NCBI RefSeq assembly: GCF_051020515.1
Contig: NZ_CP194857.1
Location: 2,790,001 to 2,854,000, forward strand
DNA: 64,000 nucleotides
Source of the DNA: CALKWS01 sp051020515
Lineage (GTDB): Bacteria > Actinomycetota > Actinomycetes > Actinomycetales > Beutenbergiaceae
Reading direction: 5' to 3'
Made by a program: the position numbers and the translations under genes. The notes below the pieces were generated by a model, which worked only from the letters and a program-made list of their open reading frames with translations, did not search any database and was not told where the DNA came from. Shown in pieces: positions 47,543 to 57,457 of this stretch. Position 1 is the first letter of the stretch, and each line of letters starts with the position of its first letter.

Positions 47543-48598
47543 ATGGCTCTCCAGGACTCTGAAGCGCCACCAGGGCAGGAACCGCTGCTCTCGGTGGATG
47601 GCCTACGTGTCACGTTCGGCAGCGGATCGAACACTGTGACCGCCGTGGACGGAGTGACCTTCGATGTCCACCCCGGAGAGACCCTGGGCATTGTCGGTGA
47701 ATCTGGCTCCGGCAAGAGCGTTAGTGTGATGTCCCTGCTCGGGCTGGCAGCGGGAAACGTCGTCGGGGGTACTGCCACATTTGAGGGCAAGGACCTGCTG
47801 AGCATGTCGAAACGAGAGATGCGCGCGGTCCGTGGCAAGTCGATCGCGATGGTCTTCCAGGACGCGATGACCGCATTGAATCCTGTCTTGACCATCGGCA
47901 ACCAACTCACCGAGGCGCTGACGATCCATGCGCCGATGTCAGCCTCCGCCGCCAGGGATCGGGCATTGGAACTCCTGCGCACGGTCGGAGTGCCGAACGC
48001 TGAAGCCCGACTCAAGCAGTATCCCCACGAGTACTCCGGCGGCATGCGACAGCGGGCCATGATCGCGATGGCGATGGCCAACAAGCCCCGTCTGCTGATC
48101 GCCGATGAGCCAACGACCGCCTTGGATGTCACCATCCAGGCGCAAGTCTTGGACGTGTTGCGCAGAGCCAAGGAGGAGACCGGCGCAGCCACGATCCTCA
48201 TCACCCATGACCTTGGGGTCGTTGCTGAGATGGCTGACCGGGTCGTGGTGATGTATTCCGGACAAGTCGTGGAGACCGGGACGGTCGAGCAGGTGTTTCG
48301 GCGGCCCAGTCACCCCTATACGCTTGGCTTGCTTCGGAGCCTTCCTCGCTTGGATGGCCGCACCACTCGGCTGTTGCCGATTCGTGGAAACCCGCCAAGT
48401 GCACGTGCGCAGCCGACGGGATGCCGGTTCCATCCGCGCTGCGACCTCGCCGCTGGACGGTCCCTGTGCTCCGAGCAGACCCCTGACCTCTTGCTGTCAG
48501 CGGAGGGGACGCGCGCCCGGTGCCACTTCCTGGATGAGGTCCCGGCATTTCGCGCCGCCACCACGGTCGGTGCGCCCGGCAGCGAGGTGCAACCGTGA
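47543..48598 (+). CDS. Dpp/Opp-type ABC transporter ATPase (DppD type)
   Basis: A 351-residue ATPase with Walker A GESGSGKS, signature YSGGMRQRAMIAMAM, Walker B LLIADEPTTALDV and H-loop ITHDLGV. The C-terminal domain has GCRFHPRCDLAAGRSLCSEQ. GAGGAGG precedes ATG 47543. It is the first gene of the second importer operon and overlaps the next ATPase gene by 4 nt. Confidence 0.96.
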   Translation: MALQDSEAPPGQEPLLSVDGLRVTFGSGSNTVTAVDGVTFDVHPGETLGIVGESGSGKSVSVMSLLGLAAGNVVGGTATFEGKDLLSMSKREMRAVRGKSIAMVFQDAMTALNPVLTIGNQLTEALTIHAPMSASAARDRALELLRTVGVPNAEARLKQYPHEYSGGMRQRAMIAMAMANKPRLLIADEPTTALDVTIQAQVLDVLRRAKEETGAATILITHDLGVVAEMADRVVVMYSGQVVETGTVEQVFRRPSHPYTLGLLRSLPRLDGRTTRLLPIRGNPPSARAQPTGCRFHPRCDLAAGRSLCSEQTPDLLLSAEGTRARCHFLDEVPAFRAATTVGAPGSEVQP

Positions 48599-49668
48599 CC
48601 ACGTCGAAACACGCGGTTCACCCGCCTTTGCTGCAGGTCGAGGGTTTGGAGAAGCACTTTCCGGTCCGGACCGGAATCGCTAAGCGCACCACCGGCTGGG
48701 TTCGTGCCGTCGACGGTATCGACCTGGAACTTCATAGCGGCGAGACCCTCGGTTTAGTGGGGGAGTCCGGCTGTGGCAAGTCGACCACCGGGCGGACCAT
48801 CTTGCGCCTACTGGAGCCCACCGGCGGGCGAACGATGTTTGACGGTAAGGACATCTCCGGCCTCTCCCGGCGCCAGATGCGTCCAGTGCGTCGTGACATG
48901 CAGATCGTCTTCCAAGACCCCTTCGCCTCCCTCAATCCCAGGCTGCGTGTGCATGAGATCCTGGCTGAGCCGCTGAAACTCCACGGCCAGTACGATCGGG
49001 TCACATCCGAGGGCTTCATCGATGAACTCATCGAACGCGTCGGGCTGCACCGCGACCAGCGTTTCCGGTTTCCCCATGAGTTTTCCGGAGGCCAACGACA
49101 GCGGATCGGTATTGCCCGAGCGCTCGCCCTGCATCCGCGTATGTTGATCCTCGACGAACCCGTCTCAGCTTTAGACGTCTCCATCCAGGCCCAGGTCGTC
49201 AACCTCCTGCAGGAACTGCAGGCTGAAATGGACCTCGCCTACATCTTCATTTCTCATGACTTGTCGGTGGTTCGCCACATTTCCAACCGCTTGGCAGTTA
49301 TGTACTTGGGCAAGATCGTGGAGACCGGCACCAGGGATCAGATCTACGAAGAGCCGTTGCATCCCTACACCCAAGCGCTGTTATCGGCGGTACCCGTTCC
49401 CGAGCCAGGTGGGCGACGTGCCGATGATCGCATCCTGCTGAGCGACGACGTACCGAGCCCGACGAATCCACCGAGCGGATGCCGGTTCCGCACCCGGTGT
49501 TGGCGCGCAGAGGATATTTGTGCCACCGAGGAACCAGCGTTGACTATTCGATCGGGTCAGTCGCACCCCACCGCCTGCCATTTCAGCGGTCCCTTATCGC
49601 TGGGCATGCCCAAGCCCCGGCCCGGTTTGACAACCGAGGCGGAAACCACGACGGAGATGCGGCGATGA
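48595..49668 (+). CDS. Dpp/Opp-type ABC transporter ATPase (DppF type)
   Basis: A 357-residue ATPase starting at GTG 48595. Walker A is GESGCGKS, the signature FSGGQRQRIGIARAL, Walker B LILDEPVSALDVS and H-loop ISHDLSV; the C-terminal cysteine region reads GCRFRTRCWRAEDICATEE. Unlike the DppF-type gene at 41666 it has the complete C-terminal domain. Its TGA overlaps the ATG of the permease gene that follows. Confidence 0.96.
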   Translation: MTTSKHAVHPPLLQVEGLEKHFPVRTGIAKRTTGWVRAVDGIDLELHSGETLGLVGESGCGKSTTGRTILRLLEPTGGRTMFDGKDISGLSRRQMRPVRRDMQIVFQDPFASLNPRLRVHEILAEPLKLHGQYDRVTSEGFIDELIERVGLHRDQRFRFPHEFSGGQRQRIGIARALALHPRMLILDEPVSALDVSIQAQVVNLLQELQAEMDLAYIFISHDLSVVRHISNRLAVMYLGKIVETGTRDQIYEEPLHPYTQALLSAVPVPEPGGRRADDRILLSDDVPSPTNPPSGCRFRTRCWRAEDICATEEPALTIRSGQSHPTACHFSGPLSLGMPKPRPGLTTEAETTTEMRR

Positions 49669-50582
49669 GCACCGGGGAACAGCCATCAACAAGTGCGAAG
49701 ACCACTGGGCCCAAGCGGCGGACACCGTGGCAACTGATCCGCCAGACAGCTCGGCGCAGTCCCTCGCTCCTGATCGGCGGAGTGATTATCGCGTGTCTAG
49801 GCCTGATGGCAGCTTTCGCCCCCGTCCTCTCGCCTTTCGATCCTTTGGCAGTCAATGCGGCGAACGCTTTCCAGCCCCCCGACGCCCAACATTGGTTCGG
49901 CACCGACGAACTCGGTCGCGATTTGTACTCGCGCACCTTGTATGGCGCGCGCGCCTCGCTGCTGACCGGACTGTTCGCCACGGTCGGAGCAGCGCTTGTG
50001 GGCGTGCCGCTTGGTCTCATGTCCGGGTACTTCGGCCGATGGGCAGACGCTCTGATCATGCGTGCGATCGACATCCAGATCGCCGTGCCGGCAATCCTGC
50101 TTGCCCTCATCATCATCGTGATGGCGGGTCGGGGCTTCGTCAGTTCGATCGTCGCAGTAGGCATCGCGAGTATTCCTGTCTTCGCCCGGATCGTGCGGGC
50201 ATCGACGATGTCAATCAAGGAGGAGGAGTACGTCAGCGCGGTCAAGGCATTGGGGGCCGGCCATATCTACACCATGGTGCGCACGATTCTGCCGAATGCC
50301 TGGGGCCCGATCATCGTTCAAATGGTGATCACGGCATCGGTGGCGATTCTGTTGGAGGCCGCCTTGAGTTTCCTCGGGCTGGGAACCCAACCACCGACGC
50401 CGACGTGGGGTGATGCGCTGCGCACCGGCAAGGGCTTCCTCGCCAACGCCCCGTACTACGCGATCCTGCCGGGGGTCATGCTCACCATGACTGTTCTGGC
50501 CTTGGACCTGATGGGACGCGGTCTGCAGAAGTTCCGCGAGGGTACGGCTGATACCCCGGTGGAACTGGAGGCACGCGCGTGA
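49665..50582 (+). CDS. Dpp/Opp-type ABC transporter permease (DppC type)
   Basis: A 305-residue permease from ATG 49665, which overlaps the ATPase stop; the longer upstream frame lies inside that ATPase gene. After a charged cytoplasmic tail and one segment, the signature HWFGTDELGRDLYSRTLYGA appears, then five segments with the coupling loop EEYVSAVKALGAGHIY. It overlaps the DppB-type gene by 4 nt. Confidence 0.95.
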   Translation: MSTGEQPSTSAKTTGPKRRTPWQLIRQTARRSPSLLIGGVIIACLGLMAAFAPVLSPFDPLAVNAANAFQPPDAQHWFGTDELGRDLYSRTLYGARASLLTGLFATVGAALVGVPLGLMSGYFGRWADALIMRAIDIQIAVPAILLALIIIVMAGRGFVSSIVAVGIASIPVFARIVRASTMSIKEEEYVSAVKALGAGHIYTMVRTILPNAWGPIIVQMVITASVAILLEAALSFLGLGTQPPTPTWGDALRTGKGFLANAPYYAILPGVMLTMTVLALDLMGRGLQKFREGTADTPVELEARA

Positions 50583-51526
50583 GTACGTACATCCTTCGGC
50601 GTCTACTGCAGACGGTGCCCACACTCCTGGTGGCCTCGGTCTTGATCTGGCTGATCGTCTACGCCCTACCCGGAGATCCGGCCATCGCGGTGGCGGGCGA
50701 CAACGCCCCTCCGGAGGCGGTCGAGTACGAGCGGCAGCGGATGGGATTGGACCAGCCCCTGTTAACGCAGTACTTGACGTGGATCGGCAACGCGGTCCAG
50801 GGCGACTTCGGTCATTCTTATATCACCCGGGAGTCGGTGGGCGCGGCGATCGCGCGCCGGCTATTACCAACGGTCCAGCTTGCGGTGGTCTCCTTCGCAT
50901 TCGCCTTGGTGCTGTCGATGCCGATCGCCTTCTTCGGCGCGCTGCGGCCCCGCTCGTTCCTTGGCCGTCTCACCAGCGCCCAGAGCATCCTGTCCTTGAG
51001 TGTGCCGACCTTTTGGGTGGGCATTCTGCTGATCTTGTTCCTCGGGGTGCAGTGGCGGGTGCTCCCGGCCGTGTCCGACTTCGTGCCGTTCTGGGAGGAT
51101 CCGCTGGGTGCTTTGCGCAACCTGATCTTGCCTGGACTGACGTTGGGGATCTTCATCTCCGGCATTCTCGGACGCTTCTTGCGGCAGTCACTGTCCGAGA
51201 CCCTTCAACGCGATTACGTCCGCACCGCTCGTGCCAAAGGTCAGATCGAATGGTTAGTCGTTGCCAGGCACGCCTTACGGAATGCCCTGTTGCCGTTCGT
51301 CACAGTGCTGGGACTGCAGTTGGGCACCTTCATTGGCGGCACAGTCGTGACCGAGTCGGTGTTCAACTATCCCGGCCTGGGCCGCATGCTCCTCCAAGCG
51401 ATCGAGCAACGTGATTACGCCCTGATACAGGGCGCCACGTTGATGATCATCGTCGGCGTCACGTTGGTGAACCTCATCGTGGACGTCCTCTACGCCTACT
51501 TGGATCCACGCATCTCCTATTCCTGA
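50579..51526 (+). CDS. Dpp/Opp-type ABC transporter permease (DppB type)
   Basis: A 315-residue permease starting at GTG 50579. The N-terminal segment (RRLLQTVPTLLVASVLIWL) and PGDPAIAVAG are DppB-like. The coupling loop reads RDYVRTARAKGQIEWLVVAR and is followed by NALLPFVTVLG. Gene order here (ATPase, ATPase, DppC, DppB, binding protein) is the reverse of the first importer, so the two did not arise by simple tandem duplication. Confidence 0.95.
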   Translation: MSTYILRRLLQTVPTLLVASVLIWLIVYALPGDPAIAVAGDNAPPEAVEYERQRMGLDQPLLTQYLTWIGNAVQGDFGHSYITRESVGAAIARRLLPTVQLAVVSFAFALVLSMPIAFFGALRPRSFLGRLTSAQSILSLSVPTFWVGILLILFLGVQWRVLPAVSDFVPFWEDPLGALRNLILPGLTLGIFISGILGRFLRQSLSETLQRDYVRTARAKGQIEWLVVARHALRNALLPFVTVLGLQLGTFIGGTVVTESVFNYPGLGRMLLQAIEQRDYALIQGATLMIIVGVTLVNLIVDVLYAYLDPRISYS

Positions 51527-51614
51527 CCAGCCGATCCATCACGATCGAACCGAAAGCCACATCCCCCGCCTCCACCATCCGGTGGACGGTTCCCACCCTC
51601 AATGAGGAGCGATA

Positions 51615-53171
51615 ATGAAGAACAGACACATATCGGCGATAGCGGTATTCGTCGCCGCCTCACTCACCCTGGCCGCCTGCGGGGGGAACGGGACCGATGA
51701 CGGTCCCGATGCCCCCGGCGATGGCGGGAACGGTGAAAGCACTGGTGCCGATACTCTGAACATCGGCGTGCATGTCGAGCCCACGGACTGGTCTCCGAGC
51801 CGGATCCAAACGATCCTTTTCCCGTTCACCCGGCAGGTGTACGAATCTCTCGCTTCGTACGACGACGAACTCAACCCTTCGCCGGAGTTGGCGACTGAAT
51901 GGGAAATTAGCGATGACCAGTCCGCGGTGACCATTACCCTGCGCGACGGGGTGACCTTCCATTCCGGTGAGGTATTCAACGCCGAGGCCGTGGCTGCCAA
52001 CCTGGAGTTTTTCGCCAATCCCGAGACGGGCCAGCAGATGTTCGGCCCGATGTCCGCCGTCTCCGACTGGGAAGTTCTCGACGATCTGACGCTGCAGGTC
52101 AACTTCACTGACCCTGTTGCGGAACTACAAATCACCGATTTGCTGCAATCCTGGACGATCGGTGACCCCGGGTCTCTGGATGACTCCAGTAGTGGTGTGG
52201 GCACTGGGCCGTTCGAATTCTCCGAGTGGGTCTCGGGGGAGCGGATCGTGTTGGAGCGCAACGACGACTATTGGGGTGAGGCTCCGGCCTACCAGACGCT
52301 GAACTACCGGGTGTTCGGGGACATGGACTCCCTCATCTCCGGCTTCGAGTCCGGCGTCATCGACCTGGCAGTTGATGTGCCGCCGTTGGATGCTCAACGC
52401 CTCGAGGGACAAGCCACCGTCCTCACCGGCAACGACGGTGCGTTGATCGATCAATGGCGAATCAACCCCAGCGTCGCACCGTTTGACGACGAGAACGTGC
52501 GGATGGCGATCAATTACGCCACCGACCGGCAGTCCATCGTCGATGCCCTCTATCACGGCTACGCTGATCCAGCGACCCTGCCCTACGGCCCGCACTCACC
52601 CGCCTATGATGCGGAACTCGCCGAGACCCTGGAGTTCGACCTTGACCGGGCACGGCAACAGTTGGAGGACTCCGGCCTCTCGGCAGATGAGTTGAGCGCT
52701 TCCATTATGGTGACCAGTGCAAATGCGCGTACGGAACAAGCTGCCCAGATCTTGCAAGCTTCACTGGGGGAGATCGGGTTCACGCTCGACATCGAGGTGC
52801 GCGACAACGCTGAATACACCGAAAAGATGCTCGCCGGAGACTTCCAGATCGTATTCTCCGCGATCGGGAATGGACAGAAGTACCCCACCCGGATCACCAC
52901 CAACAGCATCTATCGGATGGAGGACAACCCGGTCGGCGCCACCGAAATCTTCCCCGACTACGCCCCGGCAGTTGCCGCAGCCAACTCAGCGGTCACCGAG
53001 GAGGAGCAGGCCGAAGCATTCGCACACCTCAACGAGGTGCTGACTGAAGCGATGTGGGTACCCACGGTCGGGTATCTGCCCACCCTGTGGCTGACCTCCG
53101 ACCAAGTGACCGGAGTTGACCGCGACGTCGACAACATGTTGCTTCTGGCCGAGGCCGCACCGGCGAACTGA
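51615..53171 (+). CDS. Family 5 (Dpp/Opp-type) substrate-binding lipoprotein
   Basis: A 518-residue SBP with a clean lipoprotein signal (SLTLAACGG) followed by an acidic Gly/Asp-rich linker. Family features: TITLRDGVTFHSGEVFNAE, GTGPFEFSEWVSGERIVLER, NDDYWGEAP and INYATDRQSIVDAL. GAGGAGC lies upstream of ATG 51615. It supplies substrate to the importer encoded just before it. A hairpin directly follows the gene. Confidence 0.95.
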   Translation: MKNRHISAIAVFVAASLTLAACGGNGTDDGPDAPGDGGNGESTGADTLNIGVHVEPTDWSPSRIQTILFPFTRQVYESLASYDDELNPSPELATEWEISDDQSAVTITLRDGVTFHSGEVFNAEAVAANLEFFANPETGQQMFGPMSAVSDWEVLDDLTLQVNFTDPVAELQITDLLQSWTIGDPGSLDDSSSGVGTGPFEFSEWVSGERIVLERNDDYWGEAPAYQTLNYRVFGDMDSLISGFESGVIDLAVDVPPLDAQRLEGQATVLTGNDGALIDQWRINPSVAPFDDENVRMAINYATDRQSIVDALYHGYADPATLPYGPHSPAYDAELAETLEFDLDRARQQLEDSGLSADELSASIMVTSANARTEQAAQILQASLGEIGFTLDIEVRDNAEYTEKMLAGDFQIVFSAIGNGQKYPTRITTNSIYRMEDNPVGATEIFPDYAPAVAAANSAVTEEEQAEAFAHLNEVLTEAMWVPTVGYLPTLWLTSDQVTGVDRDVDNMLLLAEAAPAN

Positions 53172-53178
53172 TCGCAAC

Positions 53179-53210
53179 GCCTGGGGTGGCCGGACTCGGC
53201 CACCCCAGGC
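53179..53210 (+). terminator. Strong hairpin between binding protein and D-aminoacylase genes
   Basis: GCCTGGGGTGGCC (53179-53191) pairs perfectly with 53198-53210 around a six-base loop, seven bases after the SBP stop and 21 bases before the next start. As with the hairpin at 38762, it probably stabilises the SBP mRNA end or limits read-through. Confidence 0.75.
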
Positions 53211-53231
53211 ACCCACCTGTGAAAGGACCCC

Positions 53232-54830
53232 ATGAACGTTGACCTGCTACTGCGCGGAGCCGAGGTGATCGACGGCACTGGCACGGAAGCGAAGCGGGCC
53301 GATGTCGCGATCAGCGGAGACAAGATTGTCGCTGTCGGTGACCTGCATGACGTGACCGCCCAGAGGACCATCGACCTGACCGGATCATTCCTCACCCCCG
53401 GCTTCATCGACATCCATACCCACTCCGACGTCAGCGTGCTGCTGGACCCGGCAGCAGAGAGCAAGATCCTGCAAGGTGTGACCACCGAAGTGACCGGGAA
53501 CTGCGGCTTCTCCGCTTTCCCGCTGGATACGGACCGACTGCCGCTGCACGCCGACCACATCGCCCGGATCGGCGATGATCCGATCGACCTGACATGGCAT
53601 GACCTGGACACCTACGCCCAGGCGATCGAGGAAAATCCTCCTGCGCTGAATGTGGCTCCGCTGGTGGGCCACGGGACCGTGCGCGTGGCCGTGATGGGTG
53701 TGGATGATCGTCGACCCACGTCCGAGGAACTTGCACGGATGCAGGAACTGGTTTCCCAAAGCATGCAGCAGGGTGCATTCGGGATGTCAACAGGACTGAC
53801 GCACATTCCATCCGGGTACGGCGAAGAGGACGAAGTGCGCGAATTGGCGCGAGTGGTGGGGCAGTGGGATGGGCTGTACGCCACCCATTCCCGCGCCACC
53901 CCCGGCGAGGGCTTCCCGGCGATCGAAGAAGCGATCCGCACCAGTCAACAGGCGGGGGCCCGTCTGCAGGCTTCCCACGCCGCCATCAATGAACCGACGA
54001 AGTGGGGCCAAGCAACGCAGTACATCGCCTTGTTGGAACAGGCCGAATCCGACGGCTTGGACGTAGCGTTCGATGTCTACCCCTACGATGCCTCTTCGTC
54101 CTCGCTCACCCAATACCTGCCGGCCTGGACCCAAGCCGGTGGTACAGAGGGTATGCGCGCAATGATGGAAGATCCGGCGACCCGGGAACGGGCGCTGACC
54201 GAACTCGCTGCCGGGTGGATGAACGGCATTCCCTGGTTCTGGGACCGGGTGGTGATCAGCCGCAGTGGACCGGGGCGTGAGGAGTGCGTGGGGCTGACCA
54301 TCAAGGATGCCGCCGAACGCGCAGGGGTGGACCCCGCGACATTCACCCTCGACCTGTGCCTGGAGCACGGCAACAGCGTTCAGGTGGTGCTCTTCTACCG
54401 AACTGAAGAAGACATGATGGAGTTCTTGGCGCACCGACTCTCCGTGGTCGGATCGGACGGCTCGGCGGTGCCATTGGACCAGCAGGGACTGAAGCCGCAC
54501 CCACGCGGATTCGGCACCTTCCCCCGGGTGCTCGGGCGCTACGTGCGCGAGAAGGGACTGATGTCCCTACCGGAGGCGGTGCGAAAGATGACCAGCGCTG
54601 TTGCGGAACGGTTGCAGATTCAGGACCGCGGTGTCATCCGTGCCGGCGCCGTCGCCGATCTGGTTGCCTTCGATCCAACCAAGGTCATCGATCAGGCGTC
54701 ATTCGAAGAGCCTGCCCGCGAACCAATCGGGATCTCTCACGTCATCGTCAATGGCACCCTCACGGTGCAGGACGGCTCCTTGACCAGCGCCCGTGCGGGG
54801 AAGGTCTTGCGGCACATCAATGCTGCCTGA
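53232..54830 (+). CDS. N-acyl-D-amino-acid deacylase family amidohydrolase, copy 2
   Basis: A 532-residue amidohydrolase beginning MNVDLLLRGAEVIDGTGTEA behind GAAAGG. Metal and catalytic segments: GFIDIHTHSDVS, TEVTGNCGFSAFP (zinc-binding Cys), ATHSRATPGEG, QASHAAINEPTKWG and VVGSDGSAVPL. Equivalent residues occur in the copy at 23238-24827, but overall similarity is moderate and the His-bearing ATHSR loop differs, suggesting another acyl group or amino acid. It ends the second importer operon, so the substrate is probably imported. Confidence 0.92.
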   Translation: MNVDLLLRGAEVIDGTGTEAKRADVAISGDKIVAVGDLHDVTAQRTIDLTGSFLTPGFIDIHTHSDVSVLLDPAAESKILQGVTTEVTGNCGFSAFPLDTDRLPLHADHIARIGDDPIDLTWHDLDTYAQAIEENPPALNVAPLVGHGTVRVAVMGVDDRRPTSEELARMQELVSQSMQQGAFGMSTGLTHIPSGYGEEDEVRELARVVGQWDGLYATHSRATPGEGFPAIEEAIRTSQQAGARLQASHAAINEPTKWGQATQYIALLEQAESDGLDVAFDVYPYDASSSSLTQYLPAWTQAGGTEGMRAMMEDPATRERALTELAAGWMNGIPWFWDRVVISRSGPGREECVGLTIKDAAERAGVDPATFTLDLCLEHGNSVQVVLFYRTEEDMMEFLAHRLSVVGSDGSAVPLDQQGLKPHPRGFGTFPRVLGRYVREKGLMSLPEAVRKMTSAVAERLQIQDRGVIRAGAVADLVAFDPTKVIDQASFEEPAREPIGISHVIVNGTLTVQDGSLTSARAGKVLRHINAA

Positions 54831-54835
54831 GTGAT

Positions 54836-54869
54836 GTCAGCCGGGCCGGGTGTCCCGGCCCCGGCTGAC
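54836..54869. terminator. Bidirectional hairpin between convergent genes
   Basis: A stem of about 15 bases with one bulged base (GTCAGCCGGGCCGGG against its near-complement, loop TGT) lies between the D-aminoacylase stop and the convergent M81 stop. No U-run on either side, as is common for actinobacterial terminators. Confidence 0.7.
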
Positions 54870-54892
54870 AGGCTCTTCGGAGCCCGCAGCCG

Positions 54893-56371
54893 TCAGTACG
54901 TCACATCTTCGTCGAACGGCGACATCGGGCGCCGGTGACGGTATCGGAAGGTCGAGAGGTCCGCGCTCGTGACACCTGGGGTGCCGACGTAGATCATCTC
55001 AGCCGCGATCGGTTCGAACGCCGCACGAGGGGAGTTGACGCCCTTGGCGATGATGATCGGCTGCCGGGTCGGCTCGAGTCCGACGGCTCGCAATTGCTGC
55101 AGGCTGACGTTGCCCAGCGGTCGGCTGGTCAAGAGGATGTCATGGCCGTCTTCGGCGGCGAGCAGTGCGCCCGGGCCGGTGTTGAAGAAGCGGAATCCGC
55201 CGTGAGTCTGCCCGGTGTCCTCCCAACGGCCGTCAGTGAGCAGCCGGACCCGTCCGCGCACCCGCACCGGTGAGCCGTGCAGGCCGTCGGTCTTGCCCCC
55301 GACCAGCAGGTCCACGGTCTCACCGACGCCCGCATCGCGGCATTCCTGGACGGCTTCCGGATCGCATAGTGAGCAGAAGACGCCTTCGATGCCCATCCGT
55401 TGCGCCTGCGCCAGTAAATGGGTCGAGTCTGCGGGGCTGCCGGCGCCGACGTTGTCGCCGGTATCAAGGAGCACGATGGGGGCTTCGACGGCTTGCTGCG
55501 CACGGAGCAGGGCATCCTCGATCGATATTGCGCCCGCGTCGTAGGACTCGCGTTGGTTCCAAGCCGCTCGGGCCATGGAGGTGGCGACGTCCCGTGCCAA
55601 GACATGATCGCCGTCGGTCACCGCGAGAAAACTCATTCCCATTTCCGCCACATCAGCGTACGGGTAGCCCTCCACGACGCTGACTGACAGAACCCCTGAG
55701 CGCTGCATTTCCGTCCGGGAGTGCGCCAACAGTTCCCGCATGGGGGAGTCGTCGGTGCCCTGCCGCAGAATGTTGATGGCCAGTGGGGGCATCTCCAGAG
55801 CCATCACAGGATCGATCTGCCCGCGGACCGCTTGCGCGATGAGTTGCCCTGCCTCGAGTGCGCGGGGTCGAGCATCGATGTGCGGATTTGTCTGGTAGAC
55901 GGTGGCCACATCGGCGTTCTGCACAAGTAACTCGGAGAGGTTGGCGTGCATATCGAGAGTGACCCCGATTCGGACGGAGGGACCGACCAATTCGCGCACC
56001 CGGCGAACGAACTCGCCGTCGGCGTCGGCGTATTCCTCCGACACTGCGGCCCCGTGTTGCGCCAGCAGAACGGCATCCCAGGGGCCTTGTGACTTCAACG
56101 CTTCGAGCATTCGCCCGACGAGGTGGTCGTAGGCCTCGGCCGTGATTGTGCCCATCGGGGTGATCTTGGTAAAGACTAGCGGAACCACAGTGATGGCCGG
56201 ATCAATCCGTCCGAGTTCCAGGAAGCCACTGATCGTGGCGTCGGCATCGCGGTACTGCGCCAGGATCTGATCACCTTCGAGGATTCCTGCCCGCTCCCAT
56301 TGGCTCAGGTCCGCTGGCACGGAGGAGAAGGTGTTCGCTTCGTGACTGAATCCCAACGTCGCGATTCTCAT
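54893..56371 (-). CDS. M81-family metallohydrolase (MlrC-like), copy 4
   Basis: ATG 56371 (TTGGAG upstream) gives 492 residues starting MRIATLGFSHEANTFSS; a 13-residue longer frame lacks a ribosome site. Zinc ligands expected from MlrC: Glu in SHEANTF, Asp/His in VTLDMHANLSE and His in QTNPHIDARPRALE. C-terminal domain: LLDTGDNVGAGSPADSTHLL. It is convergent with the second importer operon and divergent from the IclR regulator, which is thus its most likely controller. Confidence 0.92.
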   Translation of the reverse strand: MRIATLGFSHEANTFSSVPADLSQWERAGILEGDQILAQYRDADATISGFLELGRIDPAITVVPLVFTKITPMGTITAEAYDHLVGRMLEALKSQGPWDAVLLAQHGAAVSEEYADADGEFVRRVRELVGPSVRIGVTLDMHANLSELLVQNADVATVYQTNPHIDARPRALEAGQLIAQAVRGQIDPVMALEMPPLAINILRQGTDDSPMRELLAHSRTEMQRSGVLSVSVVEGYPYADVAEMGMSFLAVTDGDHVLARDVATSMARAAWNQRESYDAGAISIEDALLRAQQAVEAPIVLLDTGDNVGAGSPADSTHLLAQAQRMGIEGVFCSLCDPEAVQECRDAGVGETVDLLVGGKTDGLHGSPVRVRGRVRLLTDGRWEDTGQTHGGFRFFNTGPGALLAAEDGHDILLTSRPLGNVSLQQLRAVGLEPTRQPIIIAKGVNSPRAAFEPIAAEMIYVGTPGVTSADLSTFRYRHRRPMSPFDEDVTY

Positions 56372-56625
56372 TGACACTCCAAGCTTCTGTAGGCAGAACG
56401 CCGTCTTCACCTAATGCAATAGAACTTACCGGCTGTCGTTGAGGATGGTCAATGCTGCGGTCGATGAGGAGTGGGGCCAGTGCGATAGGGTGTGGTCCAC
56501 CTACCGAAATGTGTTTCTCTGCCATCGGCGTCCGAACTGCCGAAAGATGAGAAAATCCTGGCGTAGCGTTGTGGAATATCGAGGTGCGCGCACTGGAGCC
56601 GCACAGCAGGGGAGGAGCGCAGAGT

Positions 56626-57405
56626 ATGGCGACATCAGTCGACGATTCAGAGACGGCACAGAGGTCTTATCCGATCCGCGCGGTTGATCGGGTCTGCGAC
56701 ATCCTGGACACCCTGGCCAATGCCAGCGATCCCGTCTCGCTGTCGGATGTGGCTGCCGCCACGGAACTACCCAAGAGTTCCGCGTTCCGGTACCTGACCG
56801 CACTTGAAGCCCGTCATTATGTGGAGCGCAGTCCCGACGGTGCCAACTACCAGTTGGGACTGGCGTTCCGTGCTCACGATCGCCGTGGAGTGGAGTTGCT
56901 CACCGAGACCGCAGAACCGGTCCTGACCGCGTTGCGGGACCGGCTGACGGAGACCGTAAACCTCGGCGTCCTGGACGGCAGTCGGGTAATCCACACTCTG
57001 GTCGCCGAATCCCCGTACATGATGCGCTTAGCCGCACGCGTCGGGGAGCGGGGCTTGGTCCACTCCACAGCTCTGGGGAAGGCCATGTGCGCAGAACTCC
57101 CGTCCGATAAGGTCCGATCGATCCTCAAGATTCATGGCATGCCTGCCCGGACCGAGGCGACGATCACCGATCCGGAAGCCTATCTGGAGGAACTCGAACG
57201 TGTCCGTGCTCAAGGGTGGGCCGTCGATGACGAGGAGAATCAGGTGGCAGGCCGTTGTCTCGCTGTTGTGATCCCGTCCCTCGATTTTCCCGCGGCTGTG
57301 AGCGTGAGCGCTCCGATCGATCGAATGCCCTCAGAGCAGGTGCCGGTGGTGGCGAAACAACTTCAGCGTGCAGCCCAGACGATTGCCCGCAAACTGAGTG
57401 CGTGA
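56626..57405 (+). CDS. IclR-family transcriptional regulator
   Basis: ATG 56626 with GGGGAGGAG upstream gives 259 residues; a longer frame from 56569 lacks a site. The N-terminal winged helix covers about residues 18-80 (VDRVCDILDTLANASDPVSL, ELPKSSAFRYLTALEARHYV). The effector domain follows (VNLGVLDGSRVIHTLVAES, RGLVHSTALGKAMCAELP, GWAVDDEENQVAGRCLAVVI). Family members usually repress catabolic genes until a small carboxylic acid binds. It is divergent from M81 copy 4 across a 254-base gap in which I see no clear operator. Confidence 0.93.
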   Translation: MATSVDDSETAQRSYPIRAVDRVCDILDTLANASDPVSLSDVAAATELPKSSAFRYLTALEARHYVERSPDGANYQLGLAFRAHDRRGVELLTETAEPVLTALRDRLTETVNLGVLDGSRVIHTLVAESPYMMRLAARVGERGLVHSTALGKAMCAELPSDKVRSILKIHGMPARTEATITDPEAYLEELERVRAQGWAVDDEENQVAGRCLAVVIPSLDFPAAVSVSAPIDRMPSEQVPVVAKQLQRAAQTIARKLSA

Positions 57406-57457
57406 ACGGGCGGCCCCGACGCGCCTGCATATCGCCAGTTCCTCATAGTAGACGTCA

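Noticed and set aside
56372..56625. An operator between M81 copy 4 and the IclR gene
   Set aside because: The 254-base gap has no palindrome with convincing arms; partial TGGAA matches lack a partner.
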